64,000 nucleotides of DNA from Myxococcales bacterium. Lineage in GTDB: Bacteria; Myxococcota_A; Polyangia; Nannocystales; Nannocystaceae. The stretch covers positions 7,352 to 71,351 of the forward strand of contig JACKDV010000027.1 in assembly GCA_020633315.1 (NCBI GenBank), written 5' to 3'. The notes beneath the pieces are model-generated. The model was given only the letters and a program-made list of their open reading frames with translations. It did no database searches and was not told the origin of the DNA. Below are positions 15,456 to 23,272 of the stretch, piece after piece (position 1 is the first letter of the stretch; every line of letters begins with the position of its first letter). The position numbers were made by a program, and so were the translations under genes.

Positions 15456-16658
15456 ATGGCTCTGCTCCAGGCGATGTGGGCGGTGTTGCTCGAGCTGGCG
15501 CCCTGGCTGCTGCTCGGGGCCGCCGTCGCGGGGGCGCTGCACGTGCTCTTGCCCCCCGGCTTCGTGCGACGCCACCTCGGCGGGCGCGGCGGCGTGGTGA
15601 AGGCGGTGGCGCTGGGAGTGCCGCTGCCGCTGTGCTCCTGCGGCGTGATCCCGGCCGGGCTCGGGCTGCGGCGGGACGGTGCCAGCCCGGGCGCCTCCGT
15701 GGGCTTCCTCATCAGCACCCCGCAGACGGGGGTCGACTCGGTGCTGGTCTCGGCCTCGTTCCTCGGCTGGCCCTTCGCCCTGCTCAAGGTGGGGGCCGCC
15801 GCGGTCACCGGGGTGGTGGGCGGCTGGCTCACCGACGCGGTGGGGGCCGGGGCCGGCGAGGTGGAGGGCAAGGGCGGCGGCGAGCAGAGCGTGGACCGGA
15901 GCCTGCGCGGCGCGACGGCCCATGCGGTCGACGTGCTGCGCACCATCTGGCGCTGGTTGGTGTTCGGCGTGGTGGTCTCCGCGATCATCACCGTGCTCGT
16001 GCCTCCCGGGGTGCTCACCGCGCTCACGGGCTCGGGCGAGTGGCTGGCGCTGGTCTCGGTGCTGCTGCTGTCGCTGCCGCTCTACGTCTGCGCCACCGCG
16101 TCGGTGCCCATCGCGGCCGCGCTGGTGGCCGGCGGCTTCCCGCCCGGGGCCGCGCTGGTGTTCCTCATGGCGGGCCCCGCCACCAACGTGGCCACCCTGG
16201 GCGCCGTCTACCGCGGGCTGGGGCGGCGGGCGCTGGTCGTCTACCTCTCGACGATCATCGTCGGCAGCCTGGGCGCCGCGCTGCTGTTCGACTTCGTGCT
16301 GGCCGGGGGGGGCCACGGCGCGCACGCCCACGGGGATCACGGCACGCCGCTGGCCATCGCGGCCGCGCTCGGCCTGGTGGTGCTGCTCGGGTGGTTCGCG
16401 CTCGACGATCTCCGCACCTGGCTGCGCTCGCGTCGGCCGGCCCCGGTGGTGCCCGAGGCATGCACCCTCGACCTCGAGGTGGAGGGCATGACCTGCGGCG
16501 GCTGTGCCAATCGCCTGCGTCGGGCCCTGCTGGCCGAGCCCGGGGTGGTCGACACCGAGGTGGATCACGAGGCCGGGCATGCGGTGATCCGAGGGACGGC
16601 CTCGGCCGAGCGCCTGCGCGACGTGGTGCGCGAGGCTGGCTTCCGCCCCGCGTCGTAG
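15456..16658 (+). CDS. SO_0444/ArsP-type metal efflux permease with C-terminal HMA domain
   Basis: A 400-residue polytopic permease. CSCGVIP at about residues 54-60 and STPQTGVDS at about 86-94 are the signature loops of the DUF318/SO_0444 Cu/Zn efflux group. About eight to ten membrane helices span residues 8-315. A His-rich patch (GGHGAHAHGDHG) at about 288-300 precedes the last helix. Residues 332-398 form an HMA metal-binding domain with GMTCGGC. The domain likely hands Cu+ or Zn2+ to the permease. A TATAGT box lies 11 nt before the ATG, and no metal regulator is adjacent. Confidence 0.85.
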   Translation: MALLQAMWAVLLELAPWLLLGAAVAGALHVLLPPGFVRRHLGGRGGVVKAVALGVPLPLCSCGVIPAGLGLRRDGASPGASVGFLISTPQTGVDSVLVSASFLGWPFALLKVGAAAVTGVVGGWLTDAVGAGAGEVEGKGGGEQSVDRSLRGATAHAVDVLRTIWRWLVFGVVVSAIITVLVPPGVLTALTGSGEWLALVSVLLLSLPLYVCATASVPIAAALVAGGFPPGAALVFLMAGPATNVATLGAVYRGLGRRALVVYLSTIIVGSLGAALLFDFVLAGGGHGAHAHGDHGTPLAIAAALGLVVLLGWFALDDLRTWLRSRRPAPVVPEACTLDLEVEGMTCGGCANRLRRALLAEPGVVDTEVDHEAGHAVIRGTASAERLRDVVREAGFRPAS

Positions 16659-16779
16659 CGCCCGCGACGACGGCGTCGTGTCGTCGTTCCGAGCCGTGCT
16701 CGTCCTCGCGAGGCCACGGCTCGAGCGAAAGTGGCCAGGAAGTTGATCTGGATCACACTTGCGTGAGGCGCGCCGCGCG

Positions 16780-16785
16780 TACGCT
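16780..16785 (+). promoter_or_regulatory. -10-like box of a leaderless gene
   Basis: TACGCT ends 7 nt before the ATG at 16793. A TTGCGT sequence lies 15 nt further upstream and could act as a -35, though the spacing is short. Confidence 0.45.
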
Positions 16786-16792
16786 CTGCCCC

Positions 16793-17668
16793 ATGCGTTC
16801 GCGCCTTGGTCCCTCCTTCCTGCTTGGTCTTCCCCTGCTCCTCGTCGGCGTGACCGCCTGCGGCGACGACTCGTCCACCGGGGACACCGCGGGTGACGAC
16901 TCGTCGGGCGGCAACCCGATGACCAGCACCAACGGCTCCACCACCACGCCCTCGATGACCGACGACGGCACGGGCACCGATGCCTCGGACACCAACCCGC
17001 CCGACACCACCACGAGCGAGGAGACCGACACGGCCGAGGAGACCGGCACCACCACCGGGCTGGGCGACTGTCAGGTCTGGGAGATCACCTACGACCTCGA
17101 GGGCAGCGAGTTCGAGATCAGCGACACGCCCTTCGGCGCCGGCGACCAGGTCAACGTGGTCACCATGCCCTACGACGCCGACGATCACGTGGGGCCCGGG
17201 ACCCTGGTGCTGCGCTTCCAGGACGTGGACGGCGATCCCGGCGGCATGGCGGCGATGGTCTCGTACGACATGTCGATCCACTTCGTGGTCGACTCCGGCG
17301 TCACCGTGGTGCAGACCGACCTCGAGACCGACGCCGGTCCCGACGAGTGCGGCGTGACCACCGGGATGCTCGCGGACACCACCGTGGCGTGGATGCCCTC
17401 GGCGATCGTGGGGCACCACAGCATGGGCCAGATCCTCTGCACCGGCATGCTCTGCGGCGCGGGCGGCCTGCCCAACGGCATGCCCGTGCCGATGGACGAG
17501 ACCAGCGACCAGCCCATCAGCGACTTCGTGTTCAGCGACGATCTCAGCTCCTTCAACATGGAGCAGACCGTCATCGCGATGGACGCCAACTCGACCACCG
17601 CGTGGACCTACACGGGCACGGAGGTCAGCCGGGAGCAGGTCCTCGGTCCCGCCTGCCTGTGCCAGTAG
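16793..17668 (+). CDS. Lipoprotein with acidic Thr/Ser stalk, unknown
   Basis: A 291-residue lipoprotein: lipobox VTAC (Cys23), then a stalk of Asp, Thr, Ser and Glu to about residue 83. The folded part begins CQVWEITYDLEGSEFEISDT and contains five cysteines, ending in ACLCQ. No domain was recognised, but the pattern of alternating hydrophobics suggests a beta-sandwich. It stands alone between the metal permease and the barrel-like gene, all on the plus strand, with a TACGCT box close to the start. Confidence 0.72.
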   Translation: MRSRLGPSFLLGLPLLLVGVTACGDDSSTGDTAGDDSSGGNPMTSTNGSTTTPSMTDDGTGTDASDTNPPDTTTSEETDTAEETGTTTGLGDCQVWEITYDLEGSEFEISDTPFGAGDQVNVVTMPYDADDHVGPGTLVLRFQDVDGDPGGMAAMVSYDMSIHFVVDSGVTVVQTDLETDAGPDECGVTTGMLADTTVAWMPSAIVGHHSMGQILCTGMLCGAGGLPNGMPVPMDETSDQPISDFVFSDDLSSFNMEQTVIAMDANSTTAWTYTGTEVSREQVLGPACLCQ

Positions 17669-17687
17669 GCCGGTGCCGCGGGCCCGG

Positions 17688-17693
17688 TATCAT
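17688..17693 (+). promoter_or_regulatory. -10-like box of a leaderless gene
   Basis: TATCAT ends 8 nt before the ATG at 17702 with no Shine-Dalgarno in between. It could drive the barrel protein and possibly the sigma/anti-sigma genes after it. Confidence 0.5.
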
Positions 17694-17701
17694 CGCCCCG
17701 G

Positions 17702-18820
17702 ATGCTCGCTGCCTCGCTCGCGCTCGCCGTGCACCTCGCCGCTGCGGGGTGGGCGAGCCGCGAGCCGGCGCCGGGCGATGAGACGGTGACGCCCGCCCCG
17801 GCCGAGCCGGTGCTGCGCTGGACGGGCCCGCCCGAGTGTCCGGGCGAGGCGTGGATGCTCGACGCGGTGTCCCGCTACGTGGGCCGGCCGCTCGACGACG
17901 AGGTGGTGCGGGCCACGGGGCGGATCGAGCGGGAGGACGACGGGCGCCTGCGCCTGGAGCTGCGGCTGCGCGGGGCCGAGGGCGGCGAGGAGCTCCGCGA
18001 GCTACGTGACGTGGACTGCGGCGTGCTCTCGGATGCGGCGGCGCTGATGATCGCGGTGGCCATCGACCCCGAGGCGGCCATCGAGCACGTGGGCGAGGCT
18101 CCCGTCGGCGAGGAGGTGCCGCAGCCGCAGCCCGAGCCGGTCGCGGTGCCGGTCGACGAAGCGGAGCCGGTGGCCCAACCTCCTGCCTCGCGAGCACCGG
18201 AGGCCTCGCCGCGCCCCGAGCCGACGACGCTCACCTCCACGCCCGACGAGCCACGCTCGTGCGGACCGGGACCCCGGCGAAGGCGCGGCGACGCGGCCCC
18301 GCGCGGCCCGGCTTGTCTCGGCCTGGGCGCCCGGCTGGCGCTGCAGTGGGGACCGCTGCCCCGGCTCGGTCCCGGGATGGGAGGGGACGCCTCGCTGCTG
18401 TGGCCGCGCCTGAGGCTGAGCGCGGGCGGGACCTTCTTCTTCGCCCAGCCCGCGCGCGTCGATCCGCAGGGGCGGGTGGGCGGCGACGTGCGGCTGGGCG
18501 TCGCTCACCTCCGGGCCTGCGGGCGGCTGGGTCGCGGCACCCTGGAGCTGTCGCTGTGCGGGGGCGGCGAGGCGGGGGCCCTGCGGGGGATCGGTGTGGG
18601 GATCGAGCACCCGCTCCGCGCTCGACTCCCCTGGGTGGCCGTGCTCGGCGACGGGAGCGTGGCCTGGTCGCCCATGCGTCGCCTCGCGCTGCGGGCCGAG
18701 CTCGGCGCGGTGGTCCCGCTGCTGCATCACCGCTTCGAGATCGCAGGGCTGGGCACCGTCCACGAGCCGGCCCCGGCGGGCGTGCGCGGGGCCCTGGCCA
18801 TCGAGCTCCGCCTGCCGTGA
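17702..18820 (+). CDS. Predicted exported outer-membrane barrel-like protein
   Basis: A 372-residue protein with an N-terminal signal peptide (about 1-18). Residues 35-115 form a folded N-terminal region with ECPGEAWMLDAVSRYVG and DCGVLSDAAALMIAVAID. A Pro/Glu-rich linker (about 130-190) leads to a C-terminal half of alternating hydrophobic strands (for example LRLSAGGTFFFAQPAR, LPWVAVLGDGSVAW), as in small beta-barrels. Function is unknown. It lies upstream of an ECF sigma and its anti-sigma, on the same strand, so these genes may form an envelope-sensing unit; this is inference from order. Confidence 0.65.
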   Translation: MLAASLALAVHLAAAGWASREPAPGDETVTPAPAEPVLRWTGPPECPGEAWMLDAVSRYVGRPLDDEVVRATGRIEREDDGRLRLELRLRGAEGGEELRELRDVDCGVLSDAAALMIAVAIDPEAAIEHVGEAPVGEEVPQPQPEPVAVPVDEAEPVAQPPASRAPEASPRPEPTTLTSTPDEPRSCGPGPRRRRGDAAPRGPACLGLGARLALQWGPLPRLGPGMGGDASLLWPRLRLSAGGTFFFAQPARVDPQGRVGGDVRLGVAHLRACGRLGRGTLELSLCGGGEAGALRGIGVGIEHPLRARLPWVAVLGDGSVAWSPMRRLALRAELGAVVPLLHHRFEIAGLGTVHEPAPAGVRGALAIELRLP

Positions 18821-18936
18821 CCGAGCTCGAGCACGCCCGCGCCGTGAGGCGACCCCGCACGAATTTCGCATCACGGATCCGGGCTCCCCGGTGCATCGAC
18901 CATGGGATGCTGGTGCACTCGCCACGGCCCACCCGC

Positions 18937-18942
18937 AGGAGG
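18937..18942 (+). promoter_or_regulatory. Strong ribosome binding site selecting a TTG start
   Basis: AGGAGG stands 8 nt before the TTG at 18951. Its quality decides the start of the sigma factor, which has no other well-placed initiator. It contrasts with the many leaderless starts in the window. Confidence 0.75.
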
Positions 18943-18950
18943 ATCGTCGT

Positions 18951-19475
18951 TTGGGCGCGCACCCCGGGCTCGAGCAGATCTACCGCGAGCACCATGCCTT
19001 CGTCTGGCGCGTCCTCCGACGCCTGGGCGCGCCCGCCGTGGACGATGCGGTCCAAGAGGTGTTCGTGGTGATGCATCGCCGACGCGGGGAGCTGGATCTC
19101 GCGCGGGGCCCTCGTCCGGTGCTGTACGGCATCGCCCGCAAGGTGGCCGCCCGCCAGCGCGAGAAGCTCGAGCGCGAGCCGCCGCCGCTGGCCCTGGTAC
19201 GCGAGCCTCCGCCCGATCCCGAGCAGCGCACCGCCCAGGCCGAGGCGGCGCGCGTGGTTCGGGATGCCCTCGAGGCGATGGACGAGGGCAAGCGCATGAC
19301 CTTCCTGCTCGCCGAGGTCGAGGGCATGACCATCCCCGAGGTCGCCCGGTGCGAGGGGATCAACCTCAACACCGCCTACGCGCGGCTCCGGGCCGCCCGC
19401 AAGCTGGTGCAGGACGCCGTGCGGCGGCACCAGGCGCGAGAGGAGGGGGCCCGTGCCCGAGCGCGACGACGCTGA
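18951..19475 (+). CDS. ECF-type RNA polymerase sigma factor
   Basis: A 174-residue sigma-70 family factor of the ECF type. Region 2 spans about residues 5-70 (IYREHHAFVWRVLRRLG, DDAVQEVFVVMHRR) and region 4 about 118-165 (EGMTIPEVARCEGINLNTAYARLRAARK). The TTG start is set by a perfect AGGAGG 8 nt upstream; earlier in-frame starts would add sequence outside region 2. The stop overlaps the next gene, a membrane protein of anti-sigma layout, by 23 bases. The target genes are unknown. Confidence 0.9.
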   Translation: MGAHPGLEQIYREHHAFVWRVLRRLGAPAVDDAVQEVFVVMHRRRGELDLARGPRPVLYGIARKVAARQREKLEREPPPLALVREPPPDPEQRTAQAEAARVVRDALEAMDEGKRMTFLLAEVEGMTIPEVARCEGINLNTAYARLRAARKLVQDAVRRHQAREEGARARARRR

Positions 19476-20223
19476 GCCCACGCCGCTGCCCCCGGACGTC
19501 CGCGACTACCTGCGGGCGTTCGTGGCCGAGGAGCGCCCATCGCCTCGGGCCCGCGCCACGACCTGGGCCGCGATCGAGGGCGAGCTACGGCAGGATCGAC
19601 GGCGCCTGATCTCGTGGGGCGTGGGCGGCCTGCTCGCCCTGGCGGCCGCGGTGCTGCTCGTGCTGGGCATGCGCGGCGGTGGTCTCGAGCGAGCGCCGGC
19701 CGAGCCCTCGATGCAGACGCCATGGGAGGGCCGATCGGAGGACGGTGGCGCCGCGCTCGAGCGTGGACCCGAGCCCGCGTCGACCGACGACCGCCGCGAG
19801 TCCCCTCCGCCCGATCATGCGTCGAGCCCGGAGACCCCATCCCAGCCCTCGCCCGAGCCCGCGAGCGCCGTGACCGAGTCGAGGGCCGCGCGCAGGGTCG
19901 CGCCCCGAGCCTCGCGCCCGAGCGAGCAGATCGCTGCGGTCGCGCCCGAGCCCTCGGCCTCCACCCTCGCCGAGGAGCTGGCGCTGGTCCGCCGGGCCAA
20001 GCTCGCGCTATCCCGCGGGGAGGCGGCCAAGGCCCTGGAGGTGCTCGACGAGCACCGCGAGCGCTTCGAGGACGGGGCGCTCGCCCGCGAGCGCAGCGTG
20101 CTGCGGGCCGAGGCCCTGTGCACCCTCGGTCGGCGGACGGAGGCGGTGGCGGTGCGCGACGCCTTCCTCGCGCGCCACCCCACCTCGCCCCTCGCGGCTC
20201 GGGTTCGCGACGTCTGTCGCTGA
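19453..20223 (+). CDS. Putative membrane anti-sigma factor with TPR-like periplasmic end
   Basis: A 256-residue protein with a cytosolic N-terminus (1-52), one membrane helix (about 53-72), a Ser/Pro/Glu-rich linker (80-170) and a helical C-terminus (about 175-255: ALVRRAKLALSRGEAAKALE, LDEHRERFEDGALARERSVLR) resembling tetratricopeptide repeats. Cytosolic part, single span and overlap with the ECF sigma gene by 23 bases fit an anti-sigma factor that holds the sigma at the membrane. The zinc-binding HxxxCxxC motif of ZAS proteins is absent. The C-terminal part may sense a periplasmic signal. Confidence 0.7.
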   Translation: MPERDDAEPTPLPPDVRDYLRAFVAEERPSPRARATTWAAIEGELRQDRRRLISWGVGGLLALAAAVLLVLGMRGGGLERAPAEPSMQTPWEGRSEDGGAALERGPEPASTDDRRESPPPDHASSPETPSQPSPEPASAVTESRAARRVAPRASRPSEQIAAVAPEPSASTLAEELALVRRAKLALSRGEAAKALEVLDEHRERFEDGALARERSVLRAEALCTLGRRTEAVAVRDAFLARHPTSPLAARVRDVCR

Positions 20224-20338
20224 GGCGCTCGTCGCCAGTCGCCGCGATCGGGCTCGCCGTCGGCACGCCGCCGCGGGGCGACCCGCGGAATCTCGCCGGA
20301 GCCCGAAATGGGCATCACGGAAATCGTCCCCTCGTCGC

Positions 20339-21568
20339 ATGACCGAGACGATGACCATGACTTACCGTACTCACTCCCTTGGATGGCTGGCCTCTTTGTG
20401 CGCGCTGCCGCTGTTGGCGGCGTGCCCGGGCACGGTGGGCGATCTCGGCGACCACGGCGAGGACGGCCCGGGCGAGAGCTCGGGCGAGGAGGGCTCGGCG
20501 TCCGGCGGCTCCGGGGGCTCGGGCGGGACCTCGGCCAGCAGCTCCGAGGGCTCCGACACCAGCCTCGACACCGGGCCCGACGACGCGTGCACCGACGAGG
20601 AGTGCGGCCCTGCCCCGGGCGCGCCCAACTTCTTGTGCCAGGACGGCGTGACCTGGGGCGGCCCCGGTCCCTGCGAGCGCGGCGAGGACGGGACCTGCGG
20701 CTGGACCTTCGTGGAGTGCCCGGCGTGCTGCTACGTGGCCGAGGAGCCGCCGTGCATCGAGGGCTCGGTCTGCTGTGCCGACGGCACCTGGGCCTGCAAC
20801 GATCCCGGCGGGCCCCCGCCGTGCGAGGCGGGCACCGTGTGTGCGTGCTGCGATGCCGCCGAGGAGCCGCCGTGCATCGAGGGCGCGACCTGCTGCGGCG
20901 GCGGGGTGTGGGCCTGCAGCGACGACGGGGGCAACCCCAGCTGCGGAGACATCGGGGTGGTGTGCGACCTGCCCCCGACCGAGGAGTGCTGCGATGCCGC
21001 CGAGGAGCCGCCGTGCATCGAGGGCTCGATGTGCTGCGCCGACGGGAGCTGGGCCTGCGTGGACCCGGGCGGCCCCCCGCCCTGCGAGGTGCCCGGCGAC
21101 GTCTGCCCCGACGGCGTGTGCCAGGAGGAGGGCGAGAGCTGTGCCGCGGGCGAGGGCTGCTGCGCCGGGCTGGAGTGCTGCGAGGGCGTGCCCGTGCCCC
21201 CGGGCAGCGAGTTCTGCTCCTCCATGTGCCCGATCAGCGATCGCAACCGCAAGGAGAACTTCGAGGCGATCGATGCCCAGGCGATCCTACACAAGCTGCT
21301 GCTGATGCCGATCACCACCTGGAACTACACCTTCGAGGATCCCCGCATCCGCCACCTCGGACCCATGGCGCAGGACTTCAAGACCGCGTTCGAGGTGGGG
21401 GCCACCGATCGGATGATCTTCCAGATCGACGCCGACGGGGTCGCGCTGGCCTCGATCCAGGCGATGTACGGCGAGCTGTCGGAGCTGCGCGAGGACAAGG
21501 CCGCGCTCGAGAAGACGGTGGAGGAGCTCGAGGCCCGGCTCGCCCGGCTCGAGGCGGCGGCTCGCTAG
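20339..21568 (+). CDS. Cys-rich repeat lipoprotein with C-terminal S74 chaperone domain
   Basis: A 409-residue lipoprotein. The signal peptide ends in LLAAC, followed by an acidic Gly/Ser stalk. Residues 95-260 contain three copies of an EEPPCIEG-x-x-CC unit with further paired cysteines. The last 110 residues are an intramolecular chaperone of the phage tail-spike type (peptidase S74): SDRNRKENFEAI, then IRHLGPMAQDF, then LASIQAMYGELSELRE running into a coiled coil. Ser300 and Lys305 match the spacing of the autocleavage dyad. ATG codons at 20351 and 20357 are alternative starts. It is not part of a prophage; the neighbours are ordinary genes. Confidence 0.82.
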   Translation: MTETMTMTYRTHSLGWLASLCALPLLAACPGTVGDLGDHGEDGPGESSGEEGSASGGSGGSGGTSASSSEGSDTSLDTGPDDACTDEECGPAPGAPNFLCQDGVTWGGPGPCERGEDGTCGWTFVECPACCYVAEEPPCIEGSVCCADGTWACNDPGGPPPCEAGTVCACCDAAEEPPCIEGATCCGGGVWACSDDGGNPSCGDIGVVCDLPPTEECCDAAEEPPCIEGSMCCADGSWACVDPGGPPPCEVPGDVCPDGVCQEEGESCAAGEGCCAGLECCEGVPVPPGSEFCSSMCPISDRNRKENFEAIDAQAILHKLLLMPITTWNYTFEDPRIRHLGPMAQDFKTAFEVGATDRMIFQIDADGVALASIQAMYGELSELREDKAALEKTVEELEARLARLEAAAR

Positions 21569-21631
21569 GCTCGGCCGTTGGGGGCGGCGCGGCTCGGCCT
21601 GCGCCGCCCGGCGGCGGTGATAGGGTCGGCC

Positions 21632-21922
21632 ATGGTCGCCGAGCTCTCCCACACCTGCCCGATCTGCGGCCGCACCGGGCTGCGCAGCTACCCCCGCTAC
21701 CCCCGCTACCTCTGCTCCGAGTGCGCTGCCCAGGTGGTCTCGGAGGACGGACGACCCCTGCGCTTCACCAACGAGGGGCCCTTCGGGGGCTTCGTGGCGG
21801 CCCACGCCGACGACGGCTCGCCCTACGCGGGCGGCGGTCGATGCTGGGTGCGGGGGGTGGAGTGCACGGCCGACGACGCCCGCTTCGGCGGGATCGTGGT
21901 GCAGACGCGGCCGTCGTCGTAG
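21632..21922 (+). CDS. Small zinc-ribbon protein, unknown
   Basis: A 96-residue protein with CPICGRTG at residues 9-16 and CSEC at about 28-31, a CxxC...CxxC zinc ribbon. The rest contains a Gly-rich stretch with GGRCWVRGVECTADDARFGG. No signal peptide is present, so it is probably cytosolic. A TAGGGT box lies 5 nt before the ATG. It is convergent with the epimerase gene, 18 bp away. Function unknown. Confidence 0.65.
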   Translation: MVAELSHTCPICGRTGLRSYPRYPRYLCSECAAQVVSEDGRPLRFTNEGPFGGFVAAHADDGSPYAGGGRCWVRGVECTADDARFGGIVVQTRPSS

Positions 21923-21940
21923 CCGACCATCCCCGGGCGG

Positions 21941-23191
21941 CTATCCCAGGGCCCAGGCGAGGCGCCTGCCCGCAGTGGCGGGCCGCGGGCGGAGGCTCGG
22001 CGCCAATCGGGCCTGCGCCTTGGCGGCGCTCTCTTGCTGCTGCCGCCACAGGGTGATGAGCCCCTCCTCGCGCTCGCGGGTGATGCCGGCGCGCAGCTTC
22101 TCGTGTCGCTCGGCCGGCTGCTCGCGCCACCACGCCAGGGTGTCGCGCACCGTCTCGTCGATGCTGCGGGTGGTCAGCCCCGTGTCGACGGCCGCCTGAT
22201 CGCTGATCTTGGTGAAGCCCTCGTAGCCCTCGGCCCCGGGGGGCACCCACACCGGCATGTGCATCCAGGCCTCGACCTCCTGCGCCTCGAGGAACTCCTT
22301 GTCGGCCCACACCAGCGTGCTCGACTCGGCCGCGTGGGCCTGGCATGCCTCGAGCAACCCGCCGATGGTCAGCGGCGGCCTCGGCCCCACCAGGTTGTAC
22401 ACGCCCATGTGCGGGGCCTCGAGGGCGCCGAGCATCCACGCCGCCAGGTCGCGCACGTCGATCACCTGGATCGGATCGTCGGGCGTGCCCGGGGCCAGCA
22501 CCTCGCCGCCCTGGTCGACGCGCGCGGGCCAGTAGGTGAAGCGATCGGTGGGATCGCCGGGGCCCACGATCAGCCCGGGGCGCACGTTGGTGGCGCGGCC
22601 GGGCAGGATGCTCTCCACCACCGCCTCGCACGCGGCCTTGAGCCCGCCGTAGGTCTCGCCATCGACCTGCTCGACCTCGGGGTCCGCGAGCTTCGCCACC
22701 GGGTAGCTCTCGTCGATGCCTTCCTTGCTGAAGTCGGCATAGGCCGAGACCGACGAGACGAACACGTACTGGCCCACGCTGGGGGCCAGCAGCTCGGCCG
22801 ACTGCCGGACGATGCGGGGCACGTAGCCCGAGGTGTCGATCACCGCGCGGAAGCGCCGGCCCTGCAGCGCGTCGAGGTTGCCGTCGCGATCGCCCCGCAG
22901 CTTCTCGAGCTCGGGGAACAGCTGCGGGTTGGTCTTGCCCCGGTTGAACAGCGTGACCTCCCAGCCCCGGGCCAGCGCGGCCTCGACCACGTGGGGGCCC
23001 AGGAAGCCGGTCCCGCCCAGCACCAGCAGGGTCTTGTCGCCGAAGTCCTCGGGCCGGGGCGCGGGCGGGCCGGAGGCCGCGGCCCCCGACTCCGGAGGAG
23101 TCGACCCCGTGTCGCGTCGGCAGCCCATCGTCAGCATGCCGGCCGTGCCTGCGGCCAGGCCTCCCATGAACCATCGTCGTGTGCTCCGCAT
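21941..23191 (-). CDS. NAD-dependent epimerase/dehydratase with Tat-type lipoprotein signal
   Basis: A 416-residue short-chain dehydrogenase of the extended (epimerase) class. The dinucleotide-binding loop GGTGFLG is at 59-65 and the catalytic Tyr-Lys pair lies in YGGLK. The N-terminus has a twin-arginine motif (TRRWFMGG, Arg5-Arg6) and a lipobox-like MGC at Cys24, so the folded, cofactor-loaded enzyme seems to be exported by Tat and perhaps lipidated. That location is unusual for this family, which works mostly in the cytosol. Related sequences are often annotated as isoflavone reductase- or sugar-epimerase-like. The ATG at 23191 is the start that gives the Tat signal; the longer frame is a shadow. 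Confidence 0.8.
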   Translation of the reverse strand: MRSTRRWFMGGLAAGTAGMLTMGCRRDTGSTPPESGAAASGPPAPRPEDFGDKTLLVLGGTGFLGPHVVEAALARGWEVTLFNRGKTNPQLFPELEKLRGDRDGNLDALQGRRFRAVIDTSGYVPRIVRQSAELLAPSVGQYVFVSSVSAYADFSKEGIDESYPVAKLADPEVEQVDGETYGGLKAACEAVVESILPGRATNVRPGLIVGPGDPTDRFTYWPARVDQGGEVLAPGTPDDPIQVIDVRDLAAWMLGALEAPHMGVYNLVGPRPPLTIGGLLEACQAHAAESSTLVWADKEFLEAQEVEAWMHMPVWVPPGAEGYEGFTKISDQAAVDTGLTTRSIDETVRDTLAWWREQPAERHEKLRAGITREREEGLITLWRQQQESAAKAQARLAPSLRPRPATAGRRLAWALG

Positions 23192-23257
23192 CGTCGGGCC
23201 TTGGACTCCAGGGTACCCAATGGAGTTTCGCCGCGCCCGAAACCCCCGGATCGGGGC

Positions 23258-23263
23258 TAGAGT
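23258..23263 (+). promoter_or_regulatory. -10-like box of a leaderless gene
   Basis: TAGAGT ends 9 nt before the GTG at 23273, in the divergent gap between the epimerase and the transporter. Confidence 0.4.
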
Positions 23264-23272
23264 CCAAGGCCC

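Noticed and set aside
12743..17668. A 1641-residue plus-strand reading frame covering the MlaD and permease genes
   Set aside because: Only its last 291 residues, from 16793, have lipoprotein features. The rest is out of frame with recognisable MlaD and permease proteins.
20741..21025. Three spaced, near-identical short repeats that could suggest a CRISPR array
   Set aside because: Spacing is unequal (120 and 141 bp), the repeats are in frame inside a gene and encode a Cys-rich protein repeat. No cas genes are present.
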